From Ancylobacter lacus (lineage in GTDB: Bacteria; Pseudomonadota; Alphaproteobacteria; Rhizobiales; Xanthobacteraceae): DNA of 64,000 nucleotides. The stretch spans positions 115,834 to 179,833 of the forward strand of contig NZ_JAHBGE010000047.1 in assembly GCF_018390635.1 (NCBI RefSeq). Reading direction: 5' to 3'. The position numbers and the translations under genes were made by a program. Shown in pieces: positions 28,972-37,293 of the stretch. Below the pieces are notes generated by a model, which was not told the origin of the DNA, searched no databases, and saw only the letters and a program-made list of their open reading frames with translations. Each line of letters opens with the position of its first letter. Position 1 is the first letter of the stretch.

Positions 28972-29408
28972 TGCTGCATTTTGTCCTCGGTCTCGTCGGC
29001 GTCGAGCTGCGCCGCACCGCCCGCCGCGCCGCGGCGGTCGGCCTGCTCTTCGCCATTGGCGGGCTGCTGCTCGGCGTGGCCGTGTTCGGCCTTCTCGCGG
29101 CGGCCTTCATCGCCCTTGCGGAAGCCTATGGCCCGCTGCACGCGGCCCTGCTGGTGGCGGCCATCGCCTTCGTGCCGGCGGTTATCCTGCTCGTGATCGG
29201 GTTCTTCACCCTGCGCCGTCCCATACGCACCCGCTCCCCGCTGGCGGCGCTCGCGACCGGCGTCATGCCGGCGGCCCCTCCCCCGGGCGCTCCGGTGACC
29301 CCTCTGGCCGGCACCGCGCGCAGCAGCTCGCCGCTGCGGGCCGGCACGATCGTCGGCATCGCGGTGAGCGCGCTGATCGCCGGCGCTGTCCTTGGCCGGC
29401 GGATATGA
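28971..29408 (+). CDS. Small integral membrane protein (holin-superfamily-III-like)
   Basis: A 145-aa protein with two strong membrane segments (about residues 22-52 and 57-82), a Pro/Ala-rich linker and a third hydrophobic stretch at the end (GTIVGIAVSALIAGAVLGRR). The pattern RRTARRAAAVGLLFAIGGLLLGVAVFGLLAAAFIALAEAYG resembles the 'phage holin family' (YqjE-like) proteins that accompany DUF883 proteins. In E. coli yqjD and yqjE are likewise adjacent. There is no phage context, so 'holin' is only a family name. One-base overlap with the previous gene. Confidence 0.72.
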   Translation: MLHFVLGLVGVELRRTARRAAAVGLLFAIGGLLLGVAVFGLLAAAFIALAEAYGPLHAALLVAAIAFVPAVILLVIGFFTLRRPIRTRSPLAALATGVMPAAPPPGAPVTPLAGTARSSSPLRAGTIVGIAVSALIAGAVLGRRI

Positions 29409-29605
29409 GGGCCGCCGGCTCGCGCTGCCGCATTTAAGACTCCGCAACCCTCCATGGATAGGTTGAGCAGCTTCCCGAGCCCGTTCTTGCGGGCGCGCGC
29501 AAAAAGGACCACTGTTGCGCAGCGGGGGCACTTAGGCCGTCTTCGTTGACCGGCCGGACGGCATCGAGGCGCCGCCGGGGGTCATCGCCGCTGGAGGTTT
29601 CGACT

Positions 29606-31387
29606 TTGACGTTCCGACGTTCGACGCAGCGCCCGGCAGCGGCCGCGCTCACCCTTCTGGCGATTCTCGGCCTCGGTGCCGGCACTTTCGGCGCAACTTC
29701 GCCCGCCCGTGCCGACGCGCCGTCGGCAGCTTTCATTGCCCGTTCGTCCCCGGCCGGCAACTATCTCGCCGCCCGCCTTGCCGGCGCCGAGCGCGACACC
29801 GGCGCCGCCGCCGCCTATTACCGGGCGCTGGTGCGGGTCTTCCCGCGCAACGGCGAAATCCTGGAACGCGCCTTCCTCACCTTCCTCGCCAATGGCGATA
29901 TCGACGAAGCGGTCGACCTCGCCCAGCGCCTTGTGCGGATCGACCCCGAGCACAGGCTGTCGCGGCTGGTGCTCGGCGCCAAGGCGATCAAGACCAAGCA
30001 GTATGTGACGGCCCGGGCGAACCTGAAGCGTGCCGGCCAGGGCGCCATCGCCGAGCTGAGCGCGACGCTGATGTCGGCGTGGAGCCAGTTCGGCTCCGGC
30101 AATGCCCGTTCCGCGGTCGACATGATCGATTCGCTCCAGGGACCGGAATGGTACGCCGCCTTCAAGGACTACCACGCCGGCCTCATCCTCGAGGCCGCCG
30201 GCCAGAAGAAGGAAGCGGGCAAGCGGCTGGAGGCGGCGATGAAGATCGACGCGCGCACGCTGCGCGTGGTTGATGCCTATGCCCGCTGGGCGGCCCGCTC
30301 GGGCGACCGCGCGCTCGCCATTTCCACCTACGAGGCCTTCGACAAGGTGCTGCCCAACGACCCCCTGATCGAGCGGTCGCTCGATGAGGTGCGGGCGGGC
30401 AAGATGCCGCCGCTGATGGTCGATTCCCCCTCCCAGGGGGCCGCCGAGGTGCTTTATGGCCTGGGCGCGGCCCTCGGGCGGCAGGGCGGCGAGGATCTCG
30501 CGCTGGTCTATCTCCAGCTCGCGCGCTGGCTCGATCCCAGCCACCCGCTGGTGGATGTCACCCTCGCCGACCTCTTCGAGAACATGAAGAAGTACGACGA
30601 GGCCATCGCCATGTTCCGGGCGGTGCCGGCGACCTCGCCGCTGAAGCTGAACGCGGACATCCAGCTCGGCATCAATCTCGATGCCGCCGGCCAGTTCGAG
30701 GAAGCCAAGGCGACGCTCGACCAGATCATCGCCAAGAACCCGAAGGACATGCGGGCCATCGTCGCGCTCGCCGACGTGCTGCGCGCCAAGGAGAAATATG
30801 CCGAGGCCGCCGAGGCCTACACCCGCGCGATCGACCTGCTGCAGGCGCCCACCGCCGCGAACTGGACGCTCTATTACTTCCGCGGCACCTGCTACGAGCG
30901 CACCAAGCAGTGGGCCAAGTCGGAGGCCGATCTCAAGAAGGCGCTGGAGCTGAAGCCGGACCAGCCGCATGTGCTGAACTATCTCGGCTATTCCTGGGTC
31001 GATCAGGGCGTCAATCTCGACCAGGGGCTGGATATGATCCGCAAGGCGGTGACGCTGCGCCCCGATGACGGCTATTTCATCGACAGCCTCGGCTGGGCCT
31101 ATTACCGCGTCGGCCGCTATGACGATGCGGTGCGCGAACTGGAGCGCGCGGTGGAGCTGAAGCCGGACGAGTCGGTGATCAACGACCACCTCGGCGATGC
31201 CTATTGGCGGGTCGGGCGCAAGCTGGAAGCCCGCTTCAAGTGGAACCAGGCCCGCGACTTCAAGCCCGAGCCGGACGCGCTCGCGAAGCTCGACCGCAAG
31301 ATCGCGGTCGGCCTCGACGAAGCCGAGAAGACCGTGCCGGAGCAGCCGGCGATGGCTCCCACCGTGGCCAAGCAGGGCGGCGGCTGA
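29606..31387 (+). CDS. Exported tetratricopeptide-repeat protein
   Basis: A 593-aa protein. The TTG start at 29606 is chosen because TGGAGG lies at 29591-29596 and it yields a clean signal peptide (n-region with RR, hydrophobic AAAALTLLAILGLGAG, cleavage near SPARA). At least eight TPR-like helical pairs follow; the last ones are clearest (NYLGYSWVDQGVNLDQGLDMIRKAVTLRPDDGYF... and DSLGWAYYRVGRYDDAVRELERAVELKP). This resembles periplasmic TPR proteins of unknown partner. A strong terminator follows at 31520. Distance of 197 bases to the small membrane gene leaves operon membership open. Confidence 0.85.
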   Translation: MTFRRSTQRPAAAALTLLAILGLGAGTFGATSPARADAPSAAFIARSSPAGNYLAARLAGAERDTGAAAAYYRALVRVFPRNGEILERAFLTFLANGDIDEAVDLAQRLVRIDPEHRLSRLVLGAKAIKTKQYVTARANLKRAGQGAIAELSATLMSAWSQFGSGNARSAVDMIDSLQGPEWYAAFKDYHAGLILEAAGQKKEAGKRLEAAMKIDARTLRVVDAYARWAARSGDRALAISTYEAFDKVLPNDPLIERSLDEVRAGKMPPLMVDSPSQGAAEVLYGLGAALGRQGGEDLALVYLQLARWLDPSHPLVDVTLADLFENMKKYDEAIAMFRAVPATSPLKLNADIQLGINLDAAGQFEEAKATLDQIIAKNPKDMRAIVALADVLRAKEKYAEAAEAYTRAIDLLQAPTAANWTLYYFRGTCYERTKQWAKSEADLKKALELKPDQPHVLNYLGYSWVDQGVNLDQGLDMIRKAVTLRPDDGYFIDSLGWAYYRVGRYDDAVRELERAVELKPDESVINDHLGDAYWRVGRKLEARFKWNQARDFKPEPDALAKLDRKIAVGLDEAEKTVPEQPAMAPTVAKQGGG

Positions 31388-31519
31388 GCCGCTCCGGGCC
31401 GGGTGGCGGCGTCACCCGGCCTCCGTCACCCGACCTCGCTGAGGCAGCGGCGCCGTTCCGCAGCCGACGTGAGGGCGGAGGTTCGGCACGCCTCGCAGGC
31501 CAGCAGGTTCAGATACACG

Positions 31520-31542
31520 AAGGGCGGCCGTCGGCCGCCCTT
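31520..31542 (+). terminator. Terminator after the TPR gene
   Basis: AAGGGCGGCC (31520-31529), loop GTC, GGCCGCCCTT (31533-31542) is a perfect 10-bp stem followed by the pyrimidine-rich tail GTCGTCTC. It lies 132 bases after the TPR stop and can also meet the convergent gene ending at 31642. Confidence 0.72.
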
Positions 31543-31641
31543 GTCGTCTCAGGATGACCGCTGGGCGGCCTCACGCTCCGCGACTGGGTCGCCGCACACT
31601 GCGCGACACGGCGCCGGTTTCCGGGAAGGGTGCGGGCGCGC

Positions 31642-32112
31642 TCAGTTGCGGGCTTCGACCTGCTGGCCCGAGGTCACGTCCACCTTGCGACGGGCCGCGA
31701 GCTTGGCCCGCGCCGCGCCGCCGCGGTTGAACTCGCAGGAAAGCTTGCTGAAACCGGCGAGATTGCCCCGGAAGGTCACGTCGTCGACCTTCTCGAGGTC
31801 GAAGCACGGCTCGAAGGTCAGGCCCTTCATCCGCGCGCAGATCGCCTCGCCCTTGGTGATGAGGGTGCCGGCCGGCAGGGTGACGAAGCGGGGGGTGCCG
31901 ACGCCGCGCATCTGGATGGTGCCGGCGACCGAGCCATCCGGCAGCACCCGGCCCGAACCGACGCTGCCCTCATAGCATTTGTACGAAAAGACGCGTCCGA
32001 CCACAAAGGCGCGGGCCTGCTGCGCATCCATCGAATCGGCCAGCGCCGGCCCGGCCACGAAGGCGGGCGGCGCCAGAATGGCCGCGGCTAGAAGGGCGGA
32101 GGACAGTCGCAT
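31642..32112 (-). CDS. Secreted four-cysteine protein of unknown function
   Basis: A 156-aa protein that I do not recognise. A signal peptide is clear (MRLSSALLAAAILAPPAFVAGPALA). The mature part has four cysteines (YKCYEGS, AICARMK, EPCFDLE, LSCEFNR), suggesting two disulfides in the periplasm, and Gly-rich strands (GSVGSGRVLPDGSVAGTIQMRGVGTPRFVTLPAG) as in a small beta-barrel. I chose the ATG at 32112; the frame upstream lacks a signal sequence. Monocistronic, convergent with the TPR gene, with a 231-base upstream gap that holds no visible gene. Confidence 0.65.
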   Translation of the reverse strand: MRLSSALLAAAILAPPAFVAGPALADSMDAQQARAFVVGRVFSYKCYEGSVGSGRVLPDGSVAGTIQMRGVGTPRFVTLPAGTLITKGEAICARMKGLTFEPCFDLEKVDDVTFRGNLAGFSKLSCEFNRGGAARAKLAARRKVDVTSGQQVEARN

Positions 32113-32343
32113 AGGCGTTACCGTGCTTCCTTGATCGTCCTTTACGATGGGCGTCGGGTGGCTCGCCTTGTCAAGGCAAGGCCGCGTCCGACCCGCGAAC
32201 GGGACCGACTCCGCCACGCCGCTGTGGCGCTCGCGCAACGTTTTCAGCCCCTGCCGCAACGGCTACTGTGACGGCCGATGGTTAATACTGCGCAAACAGC
32301 ACCACCATCGCAACCTCACCGGCTTCCCGGCCGTTACCGTCCT

Positions 32344-33591
32344 TCAGGCCGGCCGCGCCGGGACGCCCGCGCGGTCCACCGGACGCTCCACGATCGGCAG
32401 GTTGATGACCGCCGAGGCGAAGGACAGCGCCACCGCGAGCCACCAGACCAGATCATAGGAGCCGAGCCGCTCATACAGCACGCCGCCGAGCCACACGCCG
32501 AGGAAGCCGCCGACCTGGTGGCTGAAAAAGGCGAAGCCGTACAGCATGGCGAGGTAGCGGGTGCCGAACATCAGCATCACCAGACCGGAGGTCGGCGGCA
32601 CGGTGGAGAGCCATAGCAGCCCCAGCACGATGCCGAAGCCGATCGACGTCACCGGCGAGGCCGGCAGCAGCACAAACACCGCGATGGCCACCCCGCGCGC
32701 GAAGTAAATACTTGCCAGCAAATGTCTTTTTGGCATGCGGGTGGAGAGCCAGCCGGAGCTGAGCGAGCCGACCATGTTGGCGAGGCCGATCACCGCCAGG
32801 GTCCAGCCGCCCACCGTCACCGACAGGCCGCGGTCGGCGAGATAGGCCGGCAGATGGGTGGTGACGAAGGCGAGCTGGAACCCGCAGGTGAAAAACCCAA
32901 GAACCAGAAAGAGATAGCTCGGGTGGCGAAAGGCCTCGCCGAGCGCCGCGCGGATCGACTGCGGCACCTCGCCCGCGCGCGGGGCGGCGGGCGCGGGGTT
33001 CGCCAGCGCCAGCGAGAGCGGTAGGATCAGGAGGATGGTGAGGCCGAAAATGGTCAGCGTCTCGTGCCAGCCGACCGATGTGATCAGCCCCGTCGCCAGC
33101 GGCGGAAACAGGAACTGGCCGAACGAGCCTGCCGCCGTGCCCGCGCCGAAGGCGAGCGGGCGCCAGCGCTCCGGCAGCATCTTGCCGAACGCGGCCAGCA
33201 CGATGTTGAACGAGCAGCCGGACAGGCCGAAGCCGATGAGCACGCCGGCGGAGAGGTGCAGCAGCCCCGGCGTCGCGGCATGGGCCATCAGCCCCAGCCC
33301 CAGCGCATAGAGCACCCCGCCGGCGCACAGCACCCGCACGATGCCGAACCGGTCCGCCACCGCCCCGGCGAAGGGGGTGCCGAGGCCCCAGAGCAGGTTC
33401 TGGATGGCGATGGCGAGGCCGAACGTGTCACGGCCCCAGCCGAACTCATGCGTCATCGGCAGCAGGAAGAGGCCGGACGAGGCGCGCGGACCGAAGGTCA
33501 GCGTCGCGATGAGGCAGCCGCACAGCACCACAAGAAGCGGGGCGCGGACGGCAAGGCCGGGACGGGGAGCGGCAGGACGGGCAGCGGACAT
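32344..33591 (-). CDS. Major facilitator superfamily transporter
   Basis: A 415-aa inner-membrane protein with twelve predicted segments. MFS landmarks are the loop 2-3 motif GAVADRFGIVRVL (about residues 73-85) and the second-half SSGWLSTRMPKRHLL. LVVLCGCLIATLTFGPRASSGLFLLPMTHEFGWGRDTFGLAIAIQNLLWGLGTPFAG is typical of the monocarboxylate/oxalate-formate-like group, so an organic anion is a possible substrate. The ATG at 33591 is used; an in-frame ATG at 33636 is an alternative, and neither has a clear ribosome-binding site. Confidence 0.8.
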   Translation of the reverse strand: MSAARPAAPRPGLAVRAPLLVVLCGCLIATLTFGPRASSGLFLLPMTHEFGWGRDTFGLAIAIQNLLWGLGTPFAGAVADRFGIVRVLCAGGVLYALGLGLMAHAATPGLLHLSAGVLIGFGLSGCSFNIVLAAFGKMLPERWRPLAFGAGTAAGSFGQFLFPPLATGLITSVGWHETLTIFGLTILLILPLSLALANPAPAAPRAGEVPQSIRAALGEAFRHPSYLFLVLGFFTCGFQLAFVTTHLPAYLADRGLSVTVGGWTLAVIGLANMVGSLSSGWLSTRMPKRHLLASIYFARGVAIAVFVLLPASPVTSIGFGIVLGLLWLSTVPPTSGLVMLMFGTRYLAMLYGFAFFSHQVGGFLGVWLGGVLYERLGSYDLVWWLAVALSFASAVINLPIVERPVDRAGVPARPA

Positions 33592-33802
33592 GCGGCGGTA
33601 ACCGTTCGCGAGGACGTCGAGGGGTGTCGAGGCCATGGCCGCGGCCGGCTCGCCGGCGGGAACCGGCGCGGGGACCGGCGTCCGGGCGGCGGTGACGCTA
33701 CGCCAGCCCGCCGTCCGGGAAAAATCAATAGTGGTGGGCCGGTCTATCGGAAAAGGTGATGGCTCCCCGCCCTACCCAAGTCCCTGTCGCCGCCACGCCG
33801 CC

Positions 33803-34300
33803 TCAGGGCGCGACGACGGTGAGATAGGGCGCCGGCGGGCGGGCATTGGCGCCGGTCACCGGCGGCACCTGGTTGGCGACCGGCGGCAGGCTCTTGAGAT
33901 AGGCCGCCAGCGCGCGGGCATCGGCGTCGGTCAGCGCGGCATAGGACCGCCACGGCATCGCCGGCGCCAGCACCCGCCCGTCCGGCCGCTCGCCGGTGCG
34001 CACGGCCTTCACGATGTCGGCCACGCTCCAGCCGCCGAGCCCGGTGGCCGCGTCGGGGGTGAGGTTGGGCGGGTAGAACACGCCGAGGCCCGGAATCTGG
34101 AAGCCGATTTCGGAGCCGGCCAGCGGGCGGGCCATGTCGGGCTTTCCGGCGAAGGCGCCCGGCGTGTGGCAGCCGCCGCAGTCCATGATGGCGGCGAGAT
34201 AGCGGCCGCGCTTCAGCTCGGCCTCGGAGGCGCCCGCGGCCGGCAGGGCCGCGAGCAGGAAGGCGGCCGCCGCGGCGGCCAGGATGATGGTCTTGTGCAT
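33803..34300 (-). CDS. Periplasmic c-type cytochrome
   Basis: A 165-aa exported protein: signal peptide MHKTIILAAAAAAFLLAALPAAGA, heme-binding CGGCH (CxxCH, about residues 45-49), and an axial Met likely in APAMPWRSYAALTDADARALAAYLKSLP. This is the class I single-heme fold found as electron carriers or as small subunits of dehydrogenases. GGGGAG precedes the ATG at 34300. No dehydrogenase partner lies nearby. The 144-base gap to the phosphatase gene has no further gene. Confidence 0.85.
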   Translation of the reverse strand: MHKTIILAAAAAAFLLAALPAAGASEAELKRGRYLAAIMDCGGCHTPGAFAGKPDMARPLAGSEIGFQIPGLGVFYPPNLTPDAATGLGGWSVADIVKAVRTGERPDGRVLAPAMPWRSYAALTDADARALAAYLKSLPPVANQVPPVTGANARPPAPYLTVVAP

Positions 34301-34444
34301 GATGCGCTCCCCAGCAAAGAGGCGCATCCCTTGCCGCGCGGAGGCTGAACCCCGCTTGAACGGCACGTTCAGATTGCCGACGGGTTTTCCCGCGGAGCGC
34401 GCCACTCCGCGCGGAGGAACACGGGGCGCCGCGGCAGGCCGGGC

Positions 34445-34951
34445 TCAGTCGAGCCGCAGGGCGAAGGGTTCGCCCTCGAAGGCGTCGCGCCCGCGGCCGA
34501 TGGCGGCGATGGCCGCGCTCATGCGGCCCTGCCGGCCCAGCAGCGTGTCGGCCAGCGCGACGAGCAGGGCGTTGGGCGTCGCGCTGGGGGAGGCCGCGCG
34601 CAGCTCTCCCGCGATGGCGGCTTCGCTCCGGCCGGGATTCAGCGCGCAGGCGGCGATGAAGGCCGAGGCGGTGGAGCGGCTGATGCCGGCATAGCAGTGC
34701 ACCACCAGCGGCGCCTGCCGCGGCCAGCGGCGGACGAAGCCGAGAATGCCCTCCACATGCTCCAGCGCGGGATGGACCAGCCCGTCCTGCGGCGCGGTGA
34801 TGTCGTTGAAGCCGATATAGAGGTGGTTTTCGGCGAGGATCGAGGCGGGCCGGGCCACCGGCGTGCCGCGGTTGATCACGCTCAACACATGGGCGGCGCG
34901 GGTCGCCGCCACGGTTTCCTCCAGCCGGGACAGCGGGCAGACATGGATCAC
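34445..34951 (-). CDS. Tyrosine/dual-specificity protein phosphatase
   Basis: A 168-aa cytoplasmic enzyme with the phosphatase signature VVHCYAGISRSTA (HCx5R; catalytic Cys, about residue 80). The start is a GTG at 34951 giving MIHVCPLSRLEETVAATRAAHVLSVI, the family N-terminus; earlier in-frame starts run into the neighbouring gene. It is the last of a minus-strand group ygfZ-tag-HD-phosphatase that I recall as recurrent in Rhizobiales. Substrate unknown. Confidence 0.82.
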   Translation of the reverse strand: MIHVCPLSRLEETVAATRAAHVLSVINRGTPVARPASILAENHLYIGFNDITAPQDGLVHPALEHVEGILGFVRRWPRQAPLVVHCYAGISRSTASAFIAACALNPGRSEAAIAGELRAASPSATPNALLVALADTLLGRQGRMSAAIAAIGRGRDAFEGEPFALRLD

Positions 34952-35030
34952 GGACGGCTCCTCGGTCTCGAAACACACTGCGGCGGCCTCGGCGCCCGCC
35001 GGCCGGCGCGGGGGCCGTCCATCGGCCCGC

Positions 35031-35666
35031 TCATGCCGGGCCCGCCTCGGCGATGGCGGCAAAGCCGGCGAGGAAGCGCACCTTGGCCTCCGCCGCGCTC
35101 CAGGGAGTGATGTGGTCGCGCTCGACCGCGGGTTCGAGCGGAAAGGGCTGGCCGAAGAAGCGCTTCGCCTCGGCGAGGCCGAAGCCGGCGAGGCGGGTCG
35201 CCTCCAGGAAGGCGCTGGCCCGGTCGGCCTCCTTCACCCGCTTCACCAGCGCGGCCGGCCACACCGCCGGCAGGCCGAAGCGCAGGCTGATCGCCGCCAG
35301 CAGCCGGGCCTCCACCCCCTTGTAGTCGCCGCCCAGCACCGCCTTGAACGGGCTGATCATGTCGCCGATGACATATTCCGGGGCGTCGTGCAGCAGCATG
35401 GCGAGCCGGGTGGTGCGGTCCAGCGTGACGCCGCGCGCCTGCGCCTGCCGCCGGGCCAACAGTTCCACCAGCACCGAATGCTGCGCGACCGAGAAGATGT
35501 GGTCGCCGCTGGTCTGGCCGTTCCAGCGGGCGACGCGGGCGAGGCCGTGGGCGATGTCCTCGATTTCGACATCGAGCGGCGAGGGATCGAGCAGGTCCAG
35601 CCGGCGGCCGGACAGCATGCGCTGCCAGGCCCGGTTCTCGCGCGCGCTGCGGGAGGCGAGCGCCAT
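35031..35666 (-). CDS. HD-domain phosphohydrolase (YfbR-like)
   Basis: A 211-aa cytoplasmic enzyme with the HD metal site: FSVAQHSVLV (first His), LLHDAPEYVIGDM (HD pair, about residues 80-92) and a downstream Asp in VKEADRAS. This pattern matches 5'-deoxynucleotidase YfbR-like and related HD hydrolases, so nucleotide monophosphates are likely substrates. CAGGAG precedes the ATG at 35666, which shares one base with the tag stop. Confidence 0.82.
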   Translation of the reverse strand: MALASRSARENRAWQRMLSGRRLDLLDPSPLDVEIEDIAHGLARVARWNGQTSGDHIFSVAQHSVLVELLARRQAQARGVTLDRTTRLAMLLHDAPEYVIGDMISPFKAVLGGDYKGVEARLLAAISLRFGLPAVWPAALVKRVKEADRASAFLEATRLAGFGLAEAKRFFGQPFPLEPAVERDHITPWSAAEAKVRFLAGFAAIAEAGPA

Positions 35667-36283
35667 CAGCCGCTCCTGTGCGCGGGCGCGGCCGCTCCGG
35701 CGGTCAGGCCGTGGCGATGGCAGCCGACCACATGGTCGTCCACCATGCCCACCGCCTGCATGAAGGCATAGACGATGGTGGGGCCGACGAAGTTGAAGCC
35801 GCGCCGCTTCAGCTCCTTCGACATCGCCACCGCCTCGGGCGAGGTGGTGGGAAAGGGCCCCTCGGCGGCGAGCCGGTTGTTCCGCACCGCGCCGCCATTG
35901 ATCCCCCACAGCAGGCGGGAGAAGCCGGGGCCCTTTTCCATGATGTCGAGATAGCCGCGGGCGGAGCGGATGGCCGCCTCGATCTTGGCGCGGTTGCGCA
36001 CGATGCCGGCATCCGCCATCAGCGCCTCCACCTTTTCCGGGCCGTAGCCGGCGATGACCGCCGGCTCGAAACCGTCGAAGGCGCGGCGGAAGTTGTCGCG
36101 CTTGCGCAGGATGGTGATCCAGGACAGCCCGGCCTGAAACCCGTCCAGCAGCAGCTTCTCGAACAAAGCGCGGTCGTCGAACTCCGGCACGCCCCATTCC
36201 TCGTCGTGATAGGCGACATAGACCGGGTCGGTGCCGCACCAGGCGCAGCGGGCGCGGCCGTCGGGGTGGCTGTGCAGCCTCAT
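35666..36283 (-). CDS. tag: DNA-3-methyladenine glycosylase I
   Basis: Base-excision repair enzyme (205 aa) removing 3-methyladenine. Family signatures are RCAWCGTDPVYVAYHDEEWGVP (about residues 12-33; zinc Cys and the conserved HDEEWG), GLSWITILRKR and the C-terminal zinc ligands in HVVGCHRH. Overlaps ygfZ by four bases upstream and the HD gene by one base downstream. Confidence 0.95.
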   Translation of the reverse strand: MRLHSHPDGRARCAWCGTDPVYVAYHDEEWGVPEFDDRALFEKLLLDGFQAGLSWITILRKRDNFRRAFDGFEPAVIAGYGPEKVEALMADAGIVRNRAKIEAAIRSARGYLDIMEKGPGFSRLLWGINGGAVRNNRLAAEGPFPTTSPEAVAMSKELKRRGFNFVGPTIVYAFMQAVGMVDDHVVGCHRHGLTAGAAAPAHRSG

Positions 36284-37140
36284 GCCGCGCTCTCCGTGCC
36301 GGGAATGGGAAAGCGCGCCCAGCCGAGCGGCGCCGGCCGCAGCGTCGCGCCGGCCGCCTCCACCGCAAGGCCGGCGGCCAGCGCGTCGGCCAGCCGGTCG
36401 AGCCGCACCAGCCCCAGCACCCGGCCCTCGGCACCGGAGCCGACCCGGCCGATCTCCTTCGCCCCGGCGGTGATGGCGCTGCCCTCCCCCGGCTGCGCCC
36501 CGCTCACGGCGAAGGGCACGATGCGGCTGCGGGCGGTGCCGCGGTGCTGCATGCGGCTGACGATCTCCTGCCCGACATAGCAGCCCTTGTCGAAATCGAT
36601 GCCGCCGAGCTGGTCGATGTCCGCTTCATGGGGGAAGGCGTCGCCATAGAGGAAATCGGCGCCGCCCTCCGGCACGCCGAGGGCGAGGCGATGGGCCTGC
36701 CACGCCGCCTCGGGTAGGGCGCCGTGGCTCACCGCCTCCGCCGCCGGCAGCAGGAAGCGCCGGCCGAGCGGCGCCGGCTCGCCCGGCAGGCGGGGGTCGT
36801 CATAGGCGAAGGCGTCGACCACCGGCTCGGCGCCGCCCCACGCCACCGCCACGCCGACGCCGGGGAGTTCGCCGATCTCGACCTTGGCCCGCAGCCGGTA
36901 GAGCGTCAGCCGCTTGACGAGGTCCGCCAGCGCGCGGCGCGGCACGTCCAGCCGGAACCCGGCCTCGGTGGCGGCGACGATCATGTCCGCGACGATCTTG
37001 CCCTGCGGGGTCAGCAGCGCGGCATAGCGCGCGCCCCCCGGCGCGGGGGTGCGCGCGGTCAGCAGGTTGTCGAGGAAGTGCACGGCGTCCGCGCCGGCGA
37101 CGCGGACCACCGCCCGGCTTTCGAGAATCGCAATCGGCAT
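36280..37140 (-). CDS. ygfZ: Folate-binding Fe-S cluster repair protein YgfZ
   Basis: Tetrahydrofolate-dependent protein (286 aa) that maintains certain Fe-S enzymes such as MiaB. The diagnostic motif DFDKGCYVGQEIVSRMQHRG (KGCYxGQE, about residues 192-199) is present, in the GcvT-like fold. The ATG at 37140 has AAGGACGAG upstream. First gene of the minus-strand group and divergent from pyrC over a 153-base spacer. Confidence 0.92.
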   Translation of the reverse strand: MPIAILESRAVVRVAGADAVHFLDNLLTARTPAPGGARYAALLTPQGKIVADMIVAATEAGFRLDVPRRALADLVKRLTLYRLRAKVEIGELPGVGVAVAWGGAEPVVDAFAYDDPRLPGEPAPLGRRFLLPAAEAVSHGALPEAAWQAHRLALGVPEGGADFLYGDAFPHEADIDQLGGIDFDKGCYVGQEIVSRMQHRGTARSRIVPFAVSGAQPGEGSAITAGAKEIGRVGSGAEGRVLGLVRLDRLADALAAGLAVEAAGATLRPAPLGWARFPIPGTESAA

Positions 37141-37293
37141 CACGCTCGTCCTTGCCAGCCCTTGGGGCAGAGGTAGCGGCGCGGCCGGGCCGGTGCAAGG
37201 GAGGGTGCGCGGACGCTCGCCGGCCGCTCTGGCGCGGGGCGGAAAAACCGTGCTACCGGAACGCCATCCAGGCGCCCCGCATGCGAGGACCCC

